Shown here piece by piece: positions 35,080 to 44,051 of a stretch of 64,000 nt of DNA. The position numbers and the translations under genes are program-made. This DNA is from Flammeovirga pectinis (GTDB lineage Bacteria > Bacteroidota > Bacteroidia > Cytophagales > Flammeovirgaceae). The DNA lies in NCBI RefSeq assembly GCF_003970675.1, contig NZ_CP034562.1:3286001-3350000 (forward strand), in the 5' to 3' direction. The notes under the pieces were generated by a model. That model was given only the letters and a program-made list of their open reading frames with translations, was not told the DNA's origin and did not search any database. Numbering within the stretch: position 1 is the stretch's first letter; each line of letters opens with the position of its first letter.

Positions 35080-35087
35080 TATCTTTG
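35080..35087 (+). promoter_or_regulatory. -7 promoter motif upstream of recQ
   Basis: TATCTTTG matches TAnnTTTG. It lies 188 bases before the chosen recQ start, predicting an unusually long leader for this window. Confidence 0.5.
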
Positions 35088-35274
35088 TATACACAAAAAC
35101 ACTACTAACCATTACTACAGGTTAGATATAACTACTATGAAAACTAATTGTGTTTTTGTATATTCATGTATTAAGATGGAAATATTTAAGACAACCATCT
35201 TTCTAAAGACACTCTATTTGTGGATTCAATTATTTTGACTTGTATTGTCAGATAATCTATTTATAAAATATTAT
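35088..35274 (+). other. Long structured recQ leader
   Basis: The predicted leader can fold into an outer stem (35088-35102 with 35150-35162: 13 pairs with a 2-base bulge) enclosing a perfect 6-bp hairpin CTAACC/GGTTAG (35105-35110 with 35120-35125). A 33-codon ORF (35137-35238, starting MKTNCVFVY) begins inside the outer loop. It may be a regulatory leader or a small RNA. No known riboswitch recognised. Confidence 0.45.
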
Positions 35275-37449
35275 ATGGCTAGTACTAAGGTACAAACACA
35301 GTTAAAGGATAAATTAAAAGAAGTATTTGGATATAATCAGTTCAGAGGTGATCAAGAAGTGATTATTCAGCATATTCTTGATAGAAAGAATACTTTTGTA
35401 ATTATGCCTACAGGTGCAGGTAAATCATTATGCTACCAGCTACCTGCTCTTATGCAAGAAGGGACAGCCATTGTTATTTCTCCTCTGATAGCTTTAATGA
35501 AAAATCAGGTGGACCAATTACAAGCACTTGGCGTGGATGCTAGTTTTTTGAACTCTACTTTAAGTAAAAGTGAATCCAATCGTGTTAAAAAAGAAACACT
35601 TGAAGGGAAAACTAAACTACTTTATGTAGCTCCAGAATCATTAACTAAAGAAGATAATATAAAACTACTTCGAAAATCAAATATTTCATTTATTGCGATA
35701 GATGAAGCACATTGTATTTCGGAATGGGGCCATGATTTTAGGCCTGAATATAGAAGAATAAAGCAAATTATAGAAGCTATTGGTGATCTACCAATTATTG
35801 CTCTTACAGCAACTGCTACTCCTAAGGTTAGGGCTGATATTCAGAAGAATCTTAAGATGGAAGATGCTAATATATTTTTATCATCTTTCCATAGAGATAA
35901 CTTATTCTATGAGATTCTACCCAAAACAGAGCCTAAAGTTCAACTGATTCGTTTTATTAGAAATCATCAGAACAAATCTGGTATTATCTATTGTCTCAGT
36001 CGTAAAAAGGTAGAAGAAGTTGCAGAGTTTCTTCGTATAAATGGCGTAAATGCTTTGCCCTACCATGCAGGCATGGACTCTGGACAAAGAATGGGAAATC
36101 AAGATGCATTTCTTAACGAAGATTGCGATGTAATTGTAGCAACAATTGCCTTCGGTATGGGTATTGATAAACCCGATGTTCGTTTTGTAATTCACTACGA
36201 TGCTCCTAAATCTTTAGAAGGTTACTACCAAGAAACTGGTCGTGCCGGAAGAGATGGGTTAGAATCTTTCTGTATGATGCTTTTTAGTGAAAGTGATATA
36301 GCTAAACTAGAAAAATTCCATAAAGACAAATCTGTTACAGAAAGAGAAAATGTTCATATTCTATTACAAGAAATGAGTTATTATGCTCATTCATCTGTTT
36401 GTAGAACTCGTCAGCTACTCCATTATTTTGGAGAAGATGTAGAACACAACTGTAACCATTGCGATAACTGTAAAACTAAACACGCATCTTTTAACGCAAA
36501 AGATCAGATTCTTTTAGCACTTAAAACTGTAGAAGAAACTTCATCAAGATTTGGTATAGAACACATTTGTAATGTACTTACTGGTACTAAATCTGATTAT
36601 GTAGAAAGTTATAACCATACAGAAATAAGCACTTTTGGTAAAGGAAGCGAATTTGATAATCTACACTGGGAGTCTATTATTAGACAATCAATGATTAACA
36701 GTTTCTTGTCAAAAGATGTTGAAAATGTTACTTTAATTAAGGTAACTGAAAAAGGCAAAAAGTATCAGAAAGAACCGTATGATTTAGCTTATACGCAAGA
36801 TTATCAGTGGCCATCAGAATTAGAAGCTCTAAACGAAGAAGCTGTTGTAACTAACACTTTTGATAAAGAGTTATTCGATATTTTAAAAGCGAAAAGGAAA
36901 AAAGTTGCAAACCAGAAAGGAATACCTCCTTATGCTATTTTCCAAGAGCCTTCTTTAGAAGAAATGGCTACTACTTATCCTACATCTCAGGAAGAATTAA
37001 TGCAAATTAATGGTGTTGGTGCTGGTAAAGCTAAAAAATTTGGTAAACCTTTTATTGATATTATTGCTGACTTTGTTGAGAAAAATGAAATTACAACAGC
37101 AAAAGATGTTGTTGTAAAATCTACTGTCAATAAGTCAAAATCAAAAATATCTATCATACTTCAGATCGACCGAAAACAAGACATTGAAGACATAGCAGAA
37201 TCTTTAAAGATTTCTTTCGATGATGTTCTTGATGAAATTGAAAATATATGTGATTCTGGTACCAAATTAAATCTTGATTATTATATAGATACGATCATGG
37301 ATGATGAAAGAATGGATGAAATTTATGAATATTTCATGCAAGCTGAATCAGATGATTTAGACGTAGCTTATGATGAACTAGATGAAGAAATTGGTGAAGA
37401 TGAAATTAGATTAATTCGCGTTAAATTCTTATCGGAAGTTGCGAACTAA
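35275..37449 (+). CDS. recQ: ATP-dependent DNA helicase RecQ
   Basis: 3'-5' helicase for recombination and replication-fork repair. I start at ATG 35275 (MASTKVQTQLKD), giving 724 residues; an in-frame ATG at 35245 adds ten unconserved residues. Motifs: FRGDQEVIIQH (motif 0), MPTGAGKSLCYQLP (Walker A), DEAHCISEWGHDFRPEY (motif II and aromatic loop), LTATATP, GRAGRDG (motif VI), the zinc-binding Cys set (CRTRQLLHYFGE, CNHCDNC), and a C-terminal HRDC region (YPTSQEELMQINGVGAGKAKKFG). A further acidic 100-residue tail after HRDC looks like an extra winged-helix region. Single gene. Confidence 0.95.
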   Translation: MASTKVQTQLKDKLKEVFGYNQFRGDQEVIIQHILDRKNTFVIMPTGAGKSLCYQLPALMQEGTAIVISPLIALMKNQVDQLQALGVDASFLNSTLSKSESNRVKKETLEGKTKLLYVAPESLTKEDNIKLLRKSNISFIAIDEAHCISEWGHDFRPEYRRIKQIIEAIGDLPIIALTATATPKVRADIQKNLKMEDANIFLSSFHRDNLFYEILPKTEPKVQLIRFIRNHQNKSGIIYCLSRKKVEEVAEFLRINGVNALPYHAGMDSGQRMGNQDAFLNEDCDVIVATIAFGMGIDKPDVRFVIHYDAPKSLEGYYQETGRAGRDGLESFCMMLFSESDIAKLEKFHKDKSVTERENVHILLQEMSYYAHSSVCRTRQLLHYFGEDVEHNCNHCDNCKTKHASFNAKDQILLALKTVEETSSRFGIEHICNVLTGTKSDYVESYNHTEISTFGKGSEFDNLHWESIIRQSMINSFLSKDVENVTLIKVTEKGKKYQKEPYDLAYTQDYQWPSELEALNEEAVVTNTFDKELFDILKAKRKKVANQKGIPPYAIFQEPSLEEMATTYPTSQEELMQINGVGAGKAKKFGKPFIDIIADFVEKNEITTAKDVVVKSTVNKSKSKISIILQIDRKQDIEDIAESLKISFDDVLDEIENICDSGTKLNLDYYIDTIMDDERMDEIYEYFMQAESDDLDVAYDELDEEIGEDEIRLIRVKFLSEVAN

Positions 37450-37471
37450 TTATTAATACACACTTTATATT

Positions 37472-37515
37472 AATGGGTTATTTGATTTAATTATCAAGTA
37501 ACCCATTTTCTTTTT
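37472..37515 (+). terminator. Terminator of recQ
   Basis: AATGGGTTA (37472-37480) pairs with TAACCCATT (37499-37507), extended inward by TTGAT/ATCAA with one G-T pair between, followed by a T-rich stretch. The remainder of the 270-base gap to the next gene holds only a -7 motif. Confidence 0.75.
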
Positions 37516-37680
37516 AAGACCTCCAATATTCAAAAGTACAGTCTCTTAGAACTCATATATTACTATAAAACACCTGCATTTAAACACTAGATTTAGTATT
37601 TTAATTTCTATCAATCTTAACAAATGTATTATTTATTAGCATTGGTATAAATGGATACATTATGGTTAATATTTTACTGT

Positions 37681-37688
37681 TACATTTG
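37681..37688 (+). promoter_or_regulatory. -7 promoter motif of the YkgJ-family gene
   Basis: TACATTTG matches TAnnTTTG and lies 32 bases before the ATG at 37720. Confidence 0.5.
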
Positions 37689-37719
37689 TTGATATAAAGG
37701 GCTTATCAAAATTAAAAAA

Positions 37720-38586
37720 ATGAATACAACTAAACTAAGTACTAAAAGTATATTACCACTTACCTGTTCTAGATCAGGATCTTGTTGTTTTGGCAAAGCG
37801 GTAATGCTTAACCCATGGGAATTACTAAGTTTCAGTAAAGAGAAAAAAATTACAGCTAAAGAATTTCGTAATCTTTACTGTGAGTTTGGTGGTATTCGAT
37901 TAATCTTTAATGGTAAGGCTGATAAAAAAGGGCAAAAAGCATGTAGTCAATATGTAGATAATTTTGGATGTAGTGTTCACTTAGGTCGCCCATTAGCTTG
38001 TCGCCTTTATCCATTAGGTAGACAAATTCAATTTGATAAGGCTCACTATATTTATGAAGGAAAACAATTTCCTTGTTTAACAGATTGTGCTGAAGTTCTA
38101 GATTTACCTCAACTTAGTGTAGGTGAATATTTAAAAGGGCAAAAAGCAGAACCATTTGAAATTGCTCAAGATGAATATTTAAAAGTAATGCAAAGTATTG
38201 CTGATATTGGGTTCGAACTACTCTTAGATACAGGGTTAGCTGCATCAGGAGACACAAAAACATTAGCAGCTTGGCGAACAATAGGCAATGAAAAGCCTGA
38301 GGTATTAGCCCAAAGAATAGGCTCTGAATGGTTAGACTATTTGATGATTCCACAAATAACAGATGAAAGTAATGACCCCGTTACCTTTGCTCAAAAACAC
38401 AATGACTTACTACTAGATAAAATACAAGAGCAATTTGGAGGTCTAGAAACCTTTCAAGAAGTACACGAGGCTTCTGTCCTTTTAATTGCCGTGGCCTTAC
38501 ACCTATCAAGAGGATTGGGTGCAGATACAAAAGGAATTGCAGAACATTGGATAGAAACAGCAAAAAGCCATGGTGCTAAAGAGTAA
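37720..38586 (+). CDS. YkgJ-family cysteine-cluster protein
   Basis: A 288-residue cytoplasmic protein with the YkgJ (formerly UPF0153) metal-binding cysteine pattern: CSRSGSCC near the N-terminus, CSQYVDNFGCSVHLGRPLACRLYPLG in the middle (shown in the sequence as three Cys and the RPLACR-YPLG signature) and CLTDC after it. The family is thought to bind zinc or an Fe-S cluster, and its biochemical role is not established. The C-terminal 150 residues are helical and without recognisable motif. Single gene with its own promoter motif. Confidence 0.85.
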   Translation: MNTTKLSTKSILPLTCSRSGSCCFGKAVMLNPWELLSFSKEKKITAKEFRNLYCEFGGIRLIFNGKADKKGQKACSQYVDNFGCSVHLGRPLACRLYPLGRQIQFDKAHYIYEGKQFPCLTDCAEVLDLPQLSVGEYLKGQKAEPFEIAQDEYLKVMQSIADIGFELLLDTGLAASGDTKTLAAWRTIGNEKPEVLAQRIGSEWLDYLMIPQITDESNDPVTFAQKHNDLLLDKIQEQFGGLETFQEVHEASVLLIAVALHLSRGLGADTKGIAEHWIETAKSHGAKE

Positions 38587-38674
38587 TATTCTATAGATAA
38601 AACCATAATGGTAATTTTGAGGAAGTCTTTATTTATTAAAAATTTTACTTTTACTCCATAACTATCAAACAATT

Positions 38675-40384
38675 ATGGAATACAAAAGACGTTTTTTTTG
38701 GCTACTCTTACTTACAGTATCTTACTCGGCTATGGGGCAAATCAATCCTGTATCCGACCCTGAAAACTCGCAAAAGTGGGTATTAAATAAATGGGTAAGC
38801 GATGAATTTAATGGATCCGAATTAAATAAAACAAAATGGTGGATTCTTGGTGAAAATAATGACTATAGGAACAAGTGGAAAGGTCGTGCTCCAGGCCAGT
38901 TTGCTCCTCAAAATGTAAAAGTGGAAGGAGGAAAATTAATTCTAACAAGTCAATGGGAACCCTCATTTTTATTTGCCAACGAAACAAATGATGGCTATTA
39001 CTATGGAGGTTCTGCTACAGCGGCAGACCTTTCAAGTCCAATTACACAAGCATGTGTAATGAGTGAAACTTTTTTCCAATACGGCTATATGGAAATTAAA
39101 TGTAAAATAGCTGACGCTCCTGTAACTTCCGCATTTTGGACTACTGGCTATCACAGTGAAATCGATATGGTTGAAAACTATGGAAAACGGCCCATTGGTA
39201 ATCCAGAAAACCGACCTACAGATTTAGAAAATAAATATAGAACCAACTTAATTAGTTGGGATCCTGACCAACCTGAAGACCATAAAGACTGGAAAGTTGA
39301 AAAAGTAATGGATGTTAGAATGGCAGCTGATTACTATATTTTTGGTTTTGAATGGGATAAAGAATATGTAAAAACCTATTTTAATGGTCAACTAATTCAA
39401 TCTGCTACAAGAGAAGAATTAGAAGCTAAAAACCAATGGAAACACGATTATCCTCAAGAAATATGGTTCGATTCAGAAGTTTTTAGATGGTACGGTTTAC
39501 CTACACAACAAGATTTAACAACTCCTGCAGAATTTTTGATTGATTATGTAAGAATATGGCAAAAAGAAGAAACTAAATCTTTTTTCGATGCACTTAGCTT
39601 TGAAGGACCGTTTTACTTTAATGGGAGAAGTATTAATTGGTGGTCTGGTAAGAATTCTTATTGGAGAATGAAAAGTGATAAAGCACTAACAGGAGACTTT
39701 AGTTTACGCTTTCAACATGAAGCTCCATTTAATGGTGATTATTCCATCTTTTCACCTTATGGGTCTATAGATCTTCCTGAAGGGGCAAATTCAATTGCTT
39801 TTTCTATATGGATAGATGAATCTACATCCGTTGATGAGTTAGATATTATTCTAAATAAACCATTCACTACAGTTACTATTGATATTAGTAATGTAGAAAA
39901 AGGAAAATGGATAAAAATTGAAACTCCTTTTAGCAGATCATCATCATCTGATACAAATATTATCAATGGAGATAGATTACAGATAAAACTTAAATCCTCT
40001 AATATTAAAAGTAATACTGCTTTAATCTATATTGATGATATTGCTTTCAAAGCTTCTAATAATGGAGCTACACCCGAGTACCCTTTCCCTGATGATACTT
40101 ACCCTGAACAAGAATATCCAGATAGCGATATTCCAACAGGTATTAATGATATAAACAAAGTTAATTGGGATATCTACCCTAATCCAACTTCTACTACTTT
40201 TACAGTAAAATCAATTCTTAATGGTAGTATTAAAATATATAATTCAACAGGAGTATTAATTCAGACAATCTCAAAAAACAATCAAGACGTTATTGTACCA
40301 ATACAAGGTTTTACTAAAGGAATCTACTATGTAGTTTTCGAAACGATAGAACATGTAGTAACACGTAGATTAATTATAGAATAA
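38675..40384 (+). CDS. Secreted GH16 glycoside hydrolase (agarase/carrageenase-type site) with type IX sorting domain
   Basis: Secreted endo-glycanase of 569 residues. Signal peptide FFWLLLLTVSYSAMG|Q, then the GH16 jelly roll (about 25-300): DEFNGSELNKTKWW near the start and the active site SEIDMVENYG, with nucleophile Glu162 and acid/base Glu167. The EIDxxE spacing is the beta-bulge form shared by agarases, porphyranases and carrageenases. DYVRIWQK closes the domain. A second beta domain (about 305-460; IAFSIWIDES, LIYIDDIAFKA) looks like a carbohydrate-binding module. An acidic Pro/Glu/Asp linker follows, then IYPNPTSTTFTVK and RRLIIE, a type IX sorting domain. Substrate, probably a red-algal galactan, is inference. 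Confidence 0.92.
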   Translation: MEYKRRFFWLLLLTVSYSAMGQINPVSDPENSQKWVLNKWVSDEFNGSELNKTKWWILGENNDYRNKWKGRAPGQFAPQNVKVEGGKLILTSQWEPSFLFANETNDGYYYGGSATAADLSSPITQACVMSETFFQYGYMEIKCKIADAPVTSAFWTTGYHSEIDMVENYGKRPIGNPENRPTDLENKYRTNLISWDPDQPEDHKDWKVEKVMDVRMAADYYIFGFEWDKEYVKTYFNGQLIQSATREELEAKNQWKHDYPQEIWFDSEVFRWYGLPTQQDLTTPAEFLIDYVRIWQKEETKSFFDALSFEGPFYFNGRSINWWSGKNSYWRMKSDKALTGDFSLRFQHEAPFNGDYSIFSPYGSIDLPEGANSIAFSIWIDESTSVDELDIILNKPFTTVTIDISNVEKGKWIKIETPFSRSSSSDTNIINGDRLQIKLKSSNIKSNTALIYIDDIAFKASNNGATPEYPFPDDTYPEQEYPDSDIPTGINDINKVNWDIYPNPTSTTFTVKSILNGSIKIYNSTGVLIQTISKNNQDVIVPIQGFTKGIYYVVFETIEHVVTRRLIIE

Positions 40385-40433
40385 ATACATGCTAGGTTCT
40401 AAATTTCATCTTAATTAAATTATTTTTCTAAAG

Positions 40434-40473
40434 AAGTGAGGCTCAATAAAAAATTATAGGGCCTCACTTTTTT
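40434..40473 (+). terminator. Rho-independent terminator of the GH16 gene
   Basis: AAGTGAGGC (40434-40442) pairs with GCCTCACTT (40461-40469) across an 18-base loop, followed by a T run. Confidence 0.8.
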
Positions 40474-40559
40474 ATACTTATCTAAAATTACTGGTTATTA
40501 TTGATTGTAGTAATGTGAAAAAGTAGTTTATTTACTATCTATCAAACATTTAACTCCAA

Positions 40560-41639
40560 ATGTCTACATTTAGCATTGCCATAATTTCTATAATTGTACT
40601 AACAGGATTATTCCTATTTACAGCCTGTATGCCTTTTAGTGGCCCCGTAAATAAAACGCTTTCTGACAGCTACTATTACAACCGAACTAAAGATGCTATT
40701 CATTATAGCCCTATGGGAAATTGGTTTGAACTTGGGAATACAAAAATGAATGCTGATGTTGGAACCTTTGAAGTGCTTAGTCAAAAATATGGGAAGGATA
40801 AAAACAACATCTATTTCAAAAGCATCGCAATTACAAATGAGGTTGACTATAGTTCATTCCGTGTTCAAGAACATTTAGTTTATGATAAAAACAATGTCTA
40901 TATACCTTTTGATGACCTTAGGTTAAATTCCACGTACAGTAATGACTCTTCAAAACAGCTACTAGAAATTAAAGGAGCCAATCCTTCTACTTTCGAAAAT
41001 ATAGATTATAACTGGAACAAAGATGACAAACTCTTTTTCTATAATTACCTGCCTGTTGATGTAGATTATGCAACTTTTCAAATTCTTAATGAGGTAGGTA
41101 GTAAAGATAAAAATAACGTTTACTTACATAAGGACAATGAAATAATAATTTCTGTAATAGATATAGAGAGTGTTAAAGCTATTGATGATCATTATTTAGT
41201 TGATAAAGACAATGTCTATTCGTTTAAAGGATGGATAGAAAATTCCGAGGATGCATTAACTATTTTACCTATTATAAACTCAAAAACATTGAAGGTTTTA
41301 GAATATGACTATCTTCTTGTAGATGATAAGGTATATCATGAAAATATATTGATACCAAATGCAGACAGAGCGTCTTTTAAATTTTGGAATAATACCTTTT
41401 ACGGTTCCGATAAAAACACTATTTATTATTTAGGTACTCCAATAGTAGGAGTTGATTTAGCTACTTTCTTTGTATATAAATACCAGGCGTATAGCAAGGA
41501 TAAAAACAATGCATATTACGAAGGCAATAAAATAGAAGGGGTTGATTTAGCTACTTTTGGACCTAAAGATGAAGATGGAATTGGTTTATTTAAAGACAAA
41601 AACAACACCTACAGAGGTAATGAAATTGTAAATGATTAA
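40560..41639 (+). CDS. DKNYY-repeat lipoprotein
   Basis: A 359-residue probable lipoprotein (IIVLTGLFLFTAC, lipobox FTAC, Cys23). The mature protein is a series of DKNYY-family units: KDKNNIYF, DKNNVYIPF, KDKNNVYLHKD, DKDNVYSFKG, SDKNTIYYLG, KDKNNAYYEG and KDKNNTYRG, alternating with D-x-A/S-T/S-F segments (VDYATFQIL, VDLATFFVY, VDLATFGPK). Each unit reads as beta hairpins in an elongated surface protein. The family is of unknown function, and this is a long, regular example. It is monocistronic, after the GH16 terminator and ending at a strong hairpin shared with the convergent M3 peptidase gene. Confidence 0.85.
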   Translation: MSTFSIAIISIIVLTGLFLFTACMPFSGPVNKTLSDSYYYNRTKDAIHYSPMGNWFELGNTKMNADVGTFEVLSQKYGKDKNNIYFKSIAITNEVDYSSFRVQEHLVYDKNNVYIPFDDLRLNSTYSNDSSKQLLEIKGANPSTFENIDYNWNKDDKLFFYNYLPVDVDYATFQILNEVGSKDKNNVYLHKDNEIIISVIDIESVKAIDDHYLVDKDNVYSFKGWIENSEDALTILPIINSKTLKVLEYDYLLVDDKVYHENILIPNADRASFKFWNNTFYGSDKNTIYYLGTPIVGVDLATFFVYKYQAYSKDKNNAYYEGNKIEGVDLATFGPKDEDGIGLFKDKNNTYRGNEIVND

Positions 41640-41687
41640 TAGCTAATTATAACTCGCTCTTAAGAATAAATAGAACTTCGTTTAAAC

Positions 41688-41739
41688 AATAACCCCCTCT
41701 TTCTACAAGTAATTTACTTTTAAGAAAGAGGGGGTTATT
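41688..41739. terminator. Bidirectional terminator between DKNYY gene and M3 peptidase gene
   Basis: A 17-bp perfect stem (41688-41704 with 41723-41739) containing a CCCCCTC/GAGGGGG core, between convergent genes. Confidence 0.82.
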
Positions 41740-41758
41740 ATATTAAAAACAAGTTACT

Positions 41759-43891
41759 TTATTTTTTAGGAACAGGAAAACCTCTATCCTTCATTAAAGC
41801 ATCAATACTTGCATCATGACCTCTAAACTTTCTATAAGCCTCAGCAGGGTCCATAGCATTACGTGGAGCGAATAAATATTTCACAAGTTTATACGCTACA
41901 TCTTTATCATAAAAGCCTTTAGGAGCTTCTGCAAACACCTCTGCGGCATCTGATGTTAGCACATCTGCCCATAAATAACCATAATATGCAGCCGCATAGC
42001 CCTCTCCTGAGAATACGTGACCAAATTGAGTTGAACGGTGTCTCATTACAATCTCTTTTGGCATTCCTAATGAAGTTAATGTCTCTTTCTCGAATGATAC
42101 AGGGTCTATATTTGTAGGATCTACAGTATGGTATTTCATGTCCATTAAAGCAGATGCTAAGTACTCTGTCGTACTAAATCCTTGATTAAATGCCGATGCC
42201 GCTTTTATTTTCTTCACTAAAGATGCTGGCATAGGTTTACCTGTTTTTTGATGCACAAGAAAACCATTAATCACTTTATCAGTAGACAACCAACGCTCTA
42301 ATAATTGAGATTGGAATTCTGTATAATCTCTTACTCCACTATTTGATTTAGGGTACTTCACATTAGCAGATAAGAAATGCAATGCATGCCCAAATTCGTG
42401 GAAGAATGTCTCTGCATCACTCCAAGAAACTAAAGATACCTCACCAGGAGCAGGCTTAATAAAGTTTGAATTATTAGATGCTAATACAATTTTATTTCCT
42501 TCAAAAGAAGTAAAACTTCTGTAAGTTGTTGCCCAAGCTCCAGAGCGTTTTCCTTGTCTAGCATAAGGATCTAAATACCATAAACCGATTACCTTAGTTG
42601 TAGATTTGTAAGATACCTCCCAAACACGTACATCTTCTTGAAAAACAGGGATTTTACCCTTCGGCAATTCTTTAAATTCAAAATCAAAAAGCTCTCCTGC
42701 TACAAAAAACATAGCTTCACGTAACTTTTCTAACTGAAGATATTGCTTCACTTCATCAGAATCTAAATCGTATTTGTCTTTTCTTACCTTCTCTGCATAA
42801 TAACGGTAATCCCAAGGCTCAATAGTTATTTTATCACCACGTTTGTTAGCAACAGATTGCATATCTGCCACTTCTTCGACTACACGAGCAGTAGAAGCTT
42901 TCCAAACTTTCTCCATCAAATCCATTGCATTTTTAGGATTTTTAGCCATTCTATCTTGTAATCTCCAAGTAGCGTAATTATCAAATCCTAAAAGGTGAAC
43001 ACGCTCATTACGTAGTTTCAGAATTTCAGTAATAATCTTATTATTATCATGTTCATCTCGGTTATCACCTCTTTTAATATAATTCGACCAAACTACCTCT
43101 CTTAGGTTTCTTTCATCAGAATACGTTAAAAATGGTTCCATAGAAGAACGCGTATTAGTAATTGCATACTCTCCCGCATGTCCTTTTTCTTCTGCCGTTT
43201 TTGCTGCAGATTTTATATATGATTCTGGTAAGCCGTTTAATTGATCTTTCTTTAAGTAAACAACATAGTTTTCTTCATCTGCCAAGACATTATTCGAAAA
43301 GTCATTATATAAACTAGATAATTTTTGATTTATCTCAGCATATTTTTTCTTTTTATCAGCATCAAGGTCAGCTCCATTCATTACAAAACTTGAGTAAATT
43401 AACTTTACTACTCGTTGTTCCTCGTCTCCTAAAGCTTTTAATTGAGAAGCCTCATAAACTGATTTAATACGCTGAAATAGTTTTGTGTTTTGGCTAATTT
43501 TTGATGAATAAGTCGATATTTTTGGTGCTAATTCTTTACTTATTTCTCTTAATTCTGGAGACGACATATTACTTCTCCAAATACCATAATAGGTAAAAGC
43601 CCTATCCAATGGTTTACCTGCCTTTTCCATAGCAACAATTGTATTCTCGAAAGAAGGTGCTTCTGTATTGTTTGCTATAACATCAATTTCTTGAAGATGC
43701 ATTTCCATACCTTCCTCTATTGCACTTTTTAGATCAGATAAATGCATTTTATCAAATGCTGGAACTCCACCATAAGGGCCTGTCCATTCTTGCAATAAAG
43801 GGTTACTTGATTCTGTCATATTGTTAGATGAACAGCTAAATAATAAACAACTCAGTCCAATAATAATTGTACTAATTGAAAAGGATTTCAT
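41759..43891 (-). CDS. M3-family zinc peptidase (Dcp/oligopeptidase-like) lipoprotein
   Basis: Peptidyl-dipeptidase-type enzyme of 710 residues. I start at ATG 43891 (MKSFSISTIII) because it gives a lipoprotein signal ending in LLFSC; the in-frame ATG at 43936 adds 15 residues with no signal character. The catalytic motif is ETFFHEFGHALHFL (His about 498), with the third ligand Glu expected in the following helix. Typical M3 elements are ENTIVAMEKAG, RDYTEFQSQLLERW, and YAAAYYGYLWADVL near the C-terminus. Lipid anchoring suggests periplasmic breakdown of short peptides, as in other Bacteroidetes Dcp proteins. Confidence 0.94.
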   Translation of the reverse strand: MKSFSISTIIIGLSCLLFSCSSNNMTESSNPLLQEWTGPYGGVPAFDKMHLSDLKSAIEEGMEMHLQEIDVIANNTEAPSFENTIVAMEKAGKPLDRAFTYYGIWRSNMSSPELREISKELAPKISTYSSKISQNTKLFQRIKSVYEASQLKALGDEEQRVVKLIYSSFVMNGADLDADKKKKYAEINQKLSSLYNDFSNNVLADEENYVVYLKKDQLNGLPESYIKSAAKTAEEKGHAGEYAITNTRSSMEPFLTYSDERNLREVVWSNYIKRGDNRDEHDNNKIITEILKLRNERVHLLGFDNYATWRLQDRMAKNPKNAMDLMEKVWKASTARVVEEVADMQSVANKRGDKITIEPWDYRYYAEKVRKDKYDLDSDEVKQYLQLEKLREAMFFVAGELFDFEFKELPKGKIPVFQEDVRVWEVSYKSTTKVIGLWYLDPYARQGKRSGAWATTYRSFTSFEGNKIVLASNNSNFIKPAPGEVSLVSWSDAETFFHEFGHALHFLSANVKYPKSNSGVRDYTEFQSQLLERWLSTDKVINGFLVHQKTGKPMPASLVKKIKAASAFNQGFSTTEYLASALMDMKYHTVDPTNIDPVSFEKETLTSLGMPKEIVMRHRSTQFGHVFSGEGYAAAYYGYLWADVLTSDAAEVFAEAPKGFYDKDVAYKLVKYLFAPRNAMDPAEAYRKFRGHDASIDALMKDRGFPVPKK

Positions 43892-44051
43892 AATAAATGA
43901 ATTTTTGATTGTTGAAGTTAATGAACGCATCGACAAAAATTAGAATAAGAAATCTAACCACTTTCTATTGGTTTATTTTCATTCTAAAACTGATTGTCAA
44001 TAATGGCGTAAAACTGTAGAAAACTAATTCTACTTATAAAATAGGTTATGA

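Noticed and set aside
38114-38672. Three - strand frames over the YkgJ-family gene and the following spacer
   Set aside because: Overlapping antisense frames with no conserved features; the + strand gene explains the sequence.
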